Source of the DNA: Jaaginema sp046541115
Lineage (GTDB): Bacteria > Cyanobacteriota > Cyanobacteriia > Cyanobacteriales > Spirulinaceae
Direction: 5' to 3'
Assembly: GCA_046541115.1 (NCBI GenBank)
Contig: JBKHDX010000202.1
Coordinates: 1 to 8,867 of the forward strand
DNA: 8,867 bases
In this document: piece after piece, positions 6,351-8,867 of the stretch
Position numbering within the stretch: position 1 is the stretch's first letter
Layout: the number at the start of each line of letters is the position of its first letter
The notes under the pieces: model-generated
The model's input: the letters and a program-made list of their open reading frames with translations, nothing else
Told to the model about the DNA's origin: nothing
The model's database searches: none
Position numbers and translations under genes: made by a program

Positions 6351-6691
6351 TTATTCTTTCGCCGTTTCATCGCCATAACTCAAACCCCAAGCGTGCATTT
6401 CCCTAATAATCGGTTGCAAACTTTCCCCCAAAGCCGTCAAAGAATATTCTACCTTTGGGGGACTTGGGCGTAAACCTGACGATGCACAAGACCATCGGCT
6501 GCCATTTCTCGTAACTGCTGCGTCAGCATTTTTTGAGTGATTCCCGGTAACGCACGTTGTAGTTGATTAAATCGCTTTACTTCCATAAAAAGTTCGCGCA
6601 GAATGAGGACTTTCCAGCGTCCTCCAATGGCTTTTAGGGTTTTCTCAACCGGACAATGAACTTGCTTTTTCGCGTCTTTAGATTTGGTCAT
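6351..6691 (-). pseudogene. HxlR-family transcriptional regulator, frameshifted
   Basis: HxlR proteins are small dimeric winged-helix regulators, many of which sense quinones, aldehydes or oxidants through an N-terminal cysteine. The first 80 codons give the usual order: HCPVEKTL with Cys13, then GGRWKVLILREL, F(N)QLQRALPGITQKMLTQQLREM and DGLVHRQVYAQVP. The frame then ends at TAG (6451-6449). Adding one C to the run of five (6461-6457) restores VPPKVEYSLTALGESL and continues to EMHAWGLSYGDETAKE and a stop at 6353-6351. The restored length is 113 residues, normal for the family. The family's C-terminal half is thus intact but out of frame. This may be a true mutation, a homopolymer sequencing error or recoding. 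The gene is divergent from the pirin gene, which is its likely target. Confidence 0.88.
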
Positions 6692-6790
6692 CGTTACTTT
6701 TTGGGTACTGTCTTACTTTAAAGTGCATACTTCTCAAAAATACTGTATACCGTTTAAATTTAAAAAAGAATAATTCAACCCAGAGGAAAT
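6692..6790. promoter_or_regulatory. Divergent control region between HxlR and pirin genes
   Basis: This 99-base spacer must hold both promoters. It contains a perfect ten-base palindrome ACTTTAAAGT (6715-6724), the odd palindrome ATACTGTAT (6740-6748) overlapping GTATAC (6745-6750), and a direct repeat of TACTGT (6706-6711 and 6741-6746). HxlR regulators often bind the spacer they share with a divergent target, so these are candidate operators. The TACT-N7-AGTA pattern known for some HxlR proteins is not present. AGAGG at 6782-6786 is the modest ribosome binding site of the pirin gene. Confidence 0.5.
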
Positions 6791-7489
6791 ATGATTACTA
6801 TTCGCAAAGCAGAAGAACGCGGTTATGCTAACTTCGGTTGGCTCAAAACTTATCATACCTTTTCCTTTGCCAACTACTACGATCGCGATTATTTAGGCTT
6901 TAGAAGTTTGCGCGTGATTAACGAAGATCGCGTCCAACCGGGAGGGGGCTTTCCTACCCACGGACATCGCGATATGGAAATTATTACCTATGTCTTAAAC
7001 GGCGCACTCGAACACAAAGATAATTTAGGAAATGGGTCAATGATTCACCCCGGAGAGGTACAGAGAATGAGCGCCGGAACGGGAATTTTACACAGTGAAT
7101 ATAATCCCTCAGAAACCGAGGCCGTTCATTTGCTACAAATTTGGCTCTTCCCCGATACCAAAAACCTCGAACCGAGTTACGAGCAGAAACAGTTTGCGAT
7201 CGCACAAAATCCCAATCAACTGCATCTTGTTGCAGCCCCCAATGGGAAAAATAACGCTGTCACGATTCATCAAGATGTAGAACTGTACGCAGGCATTCTA
7301 CAGCCTGGAGCAACCGTTTCCTATCATCTCTCTCCCCAGCGTCACGCTTGGCTACAAGTCGCACAAGGAGCAATTTCTGTGAATGATAAGCCCTTTAATT
7401 CTGGAGATGGTGCGGCAATTAGCAATGAGGAAAAACTGAGCATAACAGCCCAAAAACAAGCGGAAATTCTCTTATTTGATTTATCGTAA
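6791..7489 (+). CDS. Pirin family protein (YhhW-like bicupin)
   Basis: This 232-residue cytosolic bicupin has the length of E. coli YhhW, a pirin with quercetin 2,3-dioxygenase activity in vitro. The N-terminal cupin carries all four metal ligands: His57 and His59 in FPTHGHRDME (54-63), and His101 and Glu103 in GTGILHSEYNP (96-106). The start MITIRKAEERG and YHTFSFANYYD (21-31) are family marks. The C-terminal cupin (about 140-230) contains HQDVELYAGIL and HAWLQVAQGAI and lacks metal ligands, as usual. The physiological substrate in cyanobacteria is not settled; stress-linked expression has been reported for a Synechocystis pirin. The divergent HxlR gene is the likely regulator. A weak AGAGG precedes the ATG. 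Confidence 0.95.
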   Translation: MITIRKAEERGYANFGWLKTYHTFSFANYYDRDYLGFRSLRVINEDRVQPGGGFPTHGHRDMEIITYVLNGALEHKDNLGNGSMIHPGEVQRMSAGTGILHSEYNPSETEAVHLLQIWLFPDTKNLEPSYEQKQFAIAQNPNQLHLVAAPNGKNNAVTIHQDVELYAGILQPGATVSYHLSPQRHAWLQVAQGAISVNDKPFNSGDGAAISNEEKLSITAQKQAEILLFDLS

Positions 7490-7490
7490 C

Positions 7491-7516
7491 CTCATCCCTA
7501 TCTCTCAAGGGATGAG
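7491..7516 (+). repeat. Stem-loop just after the pirin gene
   Basis: CTCATCCCT (7491-7499) and AGGGATGAG (7508-7516) form a perfect nine-base stem with an eight-base loop, one base after the pirin stop codon. What follows is AAGGAGAGAG rather than a T-tract, so it is not a classical intrinsic terminator. It may still protect or process the 3' end of the message. Confidence 0.7.
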
Positions 7517-7525
7517 AAGGAGAGA

Positions 7526-7561
7526 GTCCTTTGTCATTTGTGCTTACTGATGACAAAGGAC
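7526..7561 (+). repeat. Second stem-loop, 12-base perfect stem
   Basis: GTCCTTTGTCAT (7526-7537) pairs exactly with ATGACAAAGGAC (7550-7561) around a twelve-base loop, ten bases after the first stem-loop. Its right arm is made of the heptad repeat that follows, so the left arm is an inverted copy of that repeat. No T-tract follows. Confidence 0.8.
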
Positions 7562-7572
7562 AAAGGACAAAT
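7552..7572. repeat. Heptad repeat GACAAAG
   Basis: Two perfect copies of GACAAAG and a third with one change (GACAAAT) lie 53 bases before the start of the DCC-family gene. This is the third seven-base array in the window found ahead of a plus-strand gene. Confidence 0.75.
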
Positions 7573-7625
7573 TAATCGCGCTAAAGTTAAGAAAGATAAA
7601 ACTTTCTTGACGATAGCAACTAAAT

Positions 7626-8063
7626 ATGCAATACCACGTTATTTACGACGGCGACTGTAACCTGTGTTCTAACTTTACCGAAGCCCTCGCTAAAATCGAC
7701 CGCGGCCAGCGTTTTGACTACATTCCCATGCAAGACCAGCAAACCCTCTCTCAGTTCGATATTAGCGCCGCAGATTGCGAAATGGGAATGATCCTCATTG
7801 ATGCAGAAAACCCCTCTCGTCGTTGGCAAGGCAGCAACGCCGCCGAAAAAATTGCCCATCTGCTACCCTTGGGCAATACCCTCATCGATTTGTATCGTAA
7901 CCTACCCGGTCTAAAATTTCTGGGCGATCGCGTCTACGACCAAATCCGCGACAATCGCTATCAATGGTTTGGCAAGCGGTCTCAAACTTATCATGCCCCT
8001 TATCCCGTGGGATGTGCCGCTAATCGAGAAACACCTCAAACACCTGACGGCAAAAAATCTTAA
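7626..8063 (+). CDS. DCC-family thiol-disulfide oxidoreductase-like protein (DUF393)
   Basis: This 145-residue protein shows the family's N-terminal signature YDGDCNLC (7-14), a thioredoxin-like strand followed by a CxxC pair (Cys11, Cys14). ALAKIDRGQRFDYIPMQ (20-36) and GMILIDAENPSRRWQGSNAA (54-73) follow in the typical order, and the helix YRNLPGLKFLGDRVYDQIRDNR (90-111) closes the domain. The family is predicted to act in thiol-disulfide exchange; substrates are generally unknown. There is no signal peptide, so it should be cytosolic. The length is ordinary, with a loose polar tail after residue 128. There is no Shine-Dalgarno site. The gene follows pirin by 136 bases on the same strand with two stem-loops between, so co-transcription is possible but unproven. 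The last 44 bases overlap the opposing gene. Confidence 0.9.
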   Translation: MQYHVIYDGDCNLCSNFTEALAKIDRGQRFDYIPMQDQQTLSQFDISAADCEMGMILIDAENPSRRWQGSNAAEKIAHLLPLGNTLIDLYRNLPGLKFLGDRVYDQIRDNRYQWFGKRSQTYHAPYPVGCAANRETPQTPDGKKS

Positions 8064-8439
8064 GTCTCTCGATCACATCATCTGCGGGGGGAGAATCGCC
8101 CACAATTCGCCAATTTTCCACCGTGGAAAGTCGCCACGCCTCTCCCTTATGGTTAAATGCGGCAATTTCTAAGCCAATCAAGCGATAAGACTCGTCTACC
8201 GGATCTTTGTAAAAGCGAATCTGCACTAAAATACTGCGGCCTTGATAGCGAGGACTCCACCCTGGAAGATGAAAGCCAATATCAATCGAGTCTGGATCGA
8301 CCATTTCCTGGGTGTCTGGGTCATTTCTCCAGGGCTTGAGGTCGGCTTTCGCGTCTGGAAATTGCCCCCTAAACAAATTGACAGCGGTGGCGATTTTAGA
8401 GGCGATCTGTACGCTTTTCGCTTGTTCTGCTGCGTTCAC
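8020..8439 (-). CDS. Conserved-looking hypothetical protein
   Basis: I do not recognise a named family in this 139-residue protein. It has an Ala-rich N-terminal helix (AAEQAKSVQIASKIATAVNLF, about 3-23). An Asp/Pro-rich middle follows (DPDTQEMVDPDSIDIGFHLPGW, about 41-61). A probable beta region holds RSILVQIRFYKD and YRLIGLEIAAFNHKGEAWRLST (about 68-106), and a C-terminal helix ends the protein (PADDVIERLKIFCRQVFEVF). There is no membrane segment or signal peptide. The start is GTG, chosen because AAAGGAG (8453-8447 on the minus strand) precedes it by seven bases. Composition like a folded soluble protein and the good ribosome binding site support a real gene. It converges on and overlaps the DCC-family gene by 44 bases. 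Confidence 0.82.
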   Translation of the reverse strand: MNAAEQAKSVQIASKIATAVNLFRGQFPDAKADLKPWRNDPDTQEMVDPDSIDIGFHLPGWSPRYQGRSILVQIRFYKDPVDESYRLIGLEIAAFNHKGEAWRLSTVENWRIVGDSPPADDVIERLKIFCRQVFEVFLD

Positions 8440-8572
8440 GCCAGTTCTCCTTTTTACGTTACTAAATCTTAATGGTTTGTTAACTAATTTAATTATTTAT
8501 AACAAATATTGACAAATTTACTGTATCTTTGAGCGCAAATTGGCATTTCCGGTCAACTTTGTCTTCAGGGGT

Positions 8573-8618
8573 GGGTTGGGGCAGTTTTGTAATGAGGGCT
8601 TTAGCCCTTACCCAATCC
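8573..8618. repeat. Compound hairpin with GGGCTTTAGCCC core
   Basis: An outer stem GGGTTGGG (8573-8580) pairs with CCCAATCC (8611-8618) with one G-U pair. An inner stem TGAGGGC (8593-8599) pairs with GCCCTTA (8604-8610) around TTTA, with one G-U pair. The inner 3' arm abuts the outer one, leaving a one-sided bulge at 8581-8592. Motifs of the kind GGGCTTTAGCCC are common as dispersed repeats in cyanobacterial spacers. Confidence 0.6.
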
Positions 8619-8707
8619 AGCCCTTAAAGGCTTACAGTGGCGAGAGAAACTTCAAGCTAGGTTTAATGATAAAAAACCAATATTTTAAGCAATTCTTAAG
8701 ACCAAAA

Positions 8708-8732
8708 GGCTGCTATAGCCGAGTTTTTGTTT
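8708..8732 (+). terminator. Short hairpin followed by a T-rich run
   Basis: GGCT (8708-8711) and AGCC (8717-8720) enclose GCTAT and are followed by GAG and then TTTTTGTTTT. The stem is only four base pairs. Because it precedes the partial gene by 30 bases, it would be a leader structure rather than the end of a gene, if it acts at all. Confidence 0.25.
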
Positions 8733-8762
8733 TACGCTTGAGAAAAAAGGTGAGGTTAAGCC

Positions 8763-8867
8763 ATGGAGATGGAAAATGTAAGCCCTAAAATCGAAAAACG
8801 TGCAGGCAAAAATCTTTGGATTACGTCAATTTTAACGTTTTTTATCCCATTTGGTGGTTATATCTAT
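8763..8867 (+). CDS. Probable small membrane protein, N-terminal fragment
   Basis: An open frame starts at ATG 8763 and runs off the window after 35 codons. GGTGAGGT (8749-8756) lies six bases before the ATG, a fair ribosome binding site, so I chose this start over Met3 (8769). The fragment has a charged N-terminus (ENVSPKIEKRAGKN) followed by a hydrophobic stretch (LWITSILTFFIPFGGYIY), which looks like the first membrane helix of a small integral membrane protein. The family cannot be named from this much. The codons look normal, and a frame with both a ribosome binding site and a clean helix is unlikely to be chance. Confidence 0.65.
   Translation, partial: MEMENVSPKIEKRAGKNLWITSILTFFIPFGGYIY

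Larger units (their letters stand above)
8440..8762. other. Gene-free spacer with repeats between divergent genes
   Basis: These 323 bases lie between the start of the minus-strand hypothetical and the start of the partial plus-strand gene, so they should hold both promoters. The left part (8460-8535) is very AT-rich and includes TTGACA at 8509-8514 on the plus strand, without a convincing -10 partner at the normal distance. The centre holds a compound hairpin (listed separately). Towards the right, GGCT/AGCC (8708-8720) precedes a T-rich run (8723-8732). An open frame at 8540-8788 is present but reads through these repeats and looks spurious. Confidence 0.7.

Noticed and set aside
6449..6475. 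Programmed -1 frameshift site in the HxlR gene
   Set aside because: The C-run could allow slipping, but I see no downstream pseudoknot or upstream ribosome-binding-like stimulator, and HxlR genes are not known to need recoding. A mutation or sequencing error is the simpler reading.
7969..8172. Plus-strand frame spanning the end of the DCC gene
   Set aside because: It straddles two genes in other frames that are each better supported by motifs or by a ribosome binding site.
8509..8537. Sigma-70 promoter from TTGACA in the right-hand spacer
   Set aside because: No -10-like hexamer stands at 16-18 bases; the nearest TATCTT is only ten bases away.
8540..8788. 82-codon plus-strand frame in the right-hand spacer
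   Set aside because: It reads straight through a compound hairpin, has no ribosome binding site, gives a protein without recognisable order, and overlaps the better supported start at 8763.

Overview
The window looks like chromosomal DNA of a cyanobacterium, probably a filamentous one, though the genus cannot be fixed from the sequence alone. The evidence is the palindromic octamer HIP1 (GCGATCGC), which occurs eleven times where chance would give far fewer than one. Cyanobacterial or plastid-type gene content supports this: a Ycf20 (DUF565) protein, a plant-type D-glycerate 3-kinase and a cyanobacterial-style HAMP histidine kinase. Heptanucleotide tandem repeats sit in several gene leaders.

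Layout. The left third is on the plus strand: a zinc-finger-less DnaJ (59-1012), a small basic protein of unknown function (1090-1437), a 418-base gene-free stretch packed with palindromic and tandem repeats (1438-1855), and truB (1856-2749). The middle is on the minus strand, transcribed right to left: an HxlR regulator broken by a frameshift (6691-6351), ycf20 (6322-5978), glycerate kinase (5843-4788) and an orphan sensor histidine kinase (4573-2840). The right part holds a pirin gene on the plus strand (6791-7489), divergent from the HxlR gene, then two stem-loops with heptad repeats, a DCC-family thiol-disulfide protein (7626-8063), and a minus-strand conserved hypothetical (8439-8020) that overlaps its 3' end tail to tail. 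A 323-base non-coding stretch with a compound hairpin follows, then the first 35 codons of a probable membrane protein cut by the window edge (8763-8867).

How the genes relate. Most are housekeeping or photosynthesis-linked genes: protein folding (DnaJ), tRNA modification (TruB), photorespiration (glycerate kinase) and a thylakoid-associated Ycf20. The most coherent local unit is HxlR, pirin and the DCC protein. A cysteine-bearing HxlR regulator faces a pirin across a palindrome-rich spacer, and a CxxC protein lies downstream, which would suit a small redox- or electrophile-responsive locus. The regulator is out of frame in this sequence.

I do not see a clear new multi-gene system. The best leads are the HxlR frameshift, the recurring seven-base repeats in plus-strand leaders, and the nested repeat mosaic upstream of truB.
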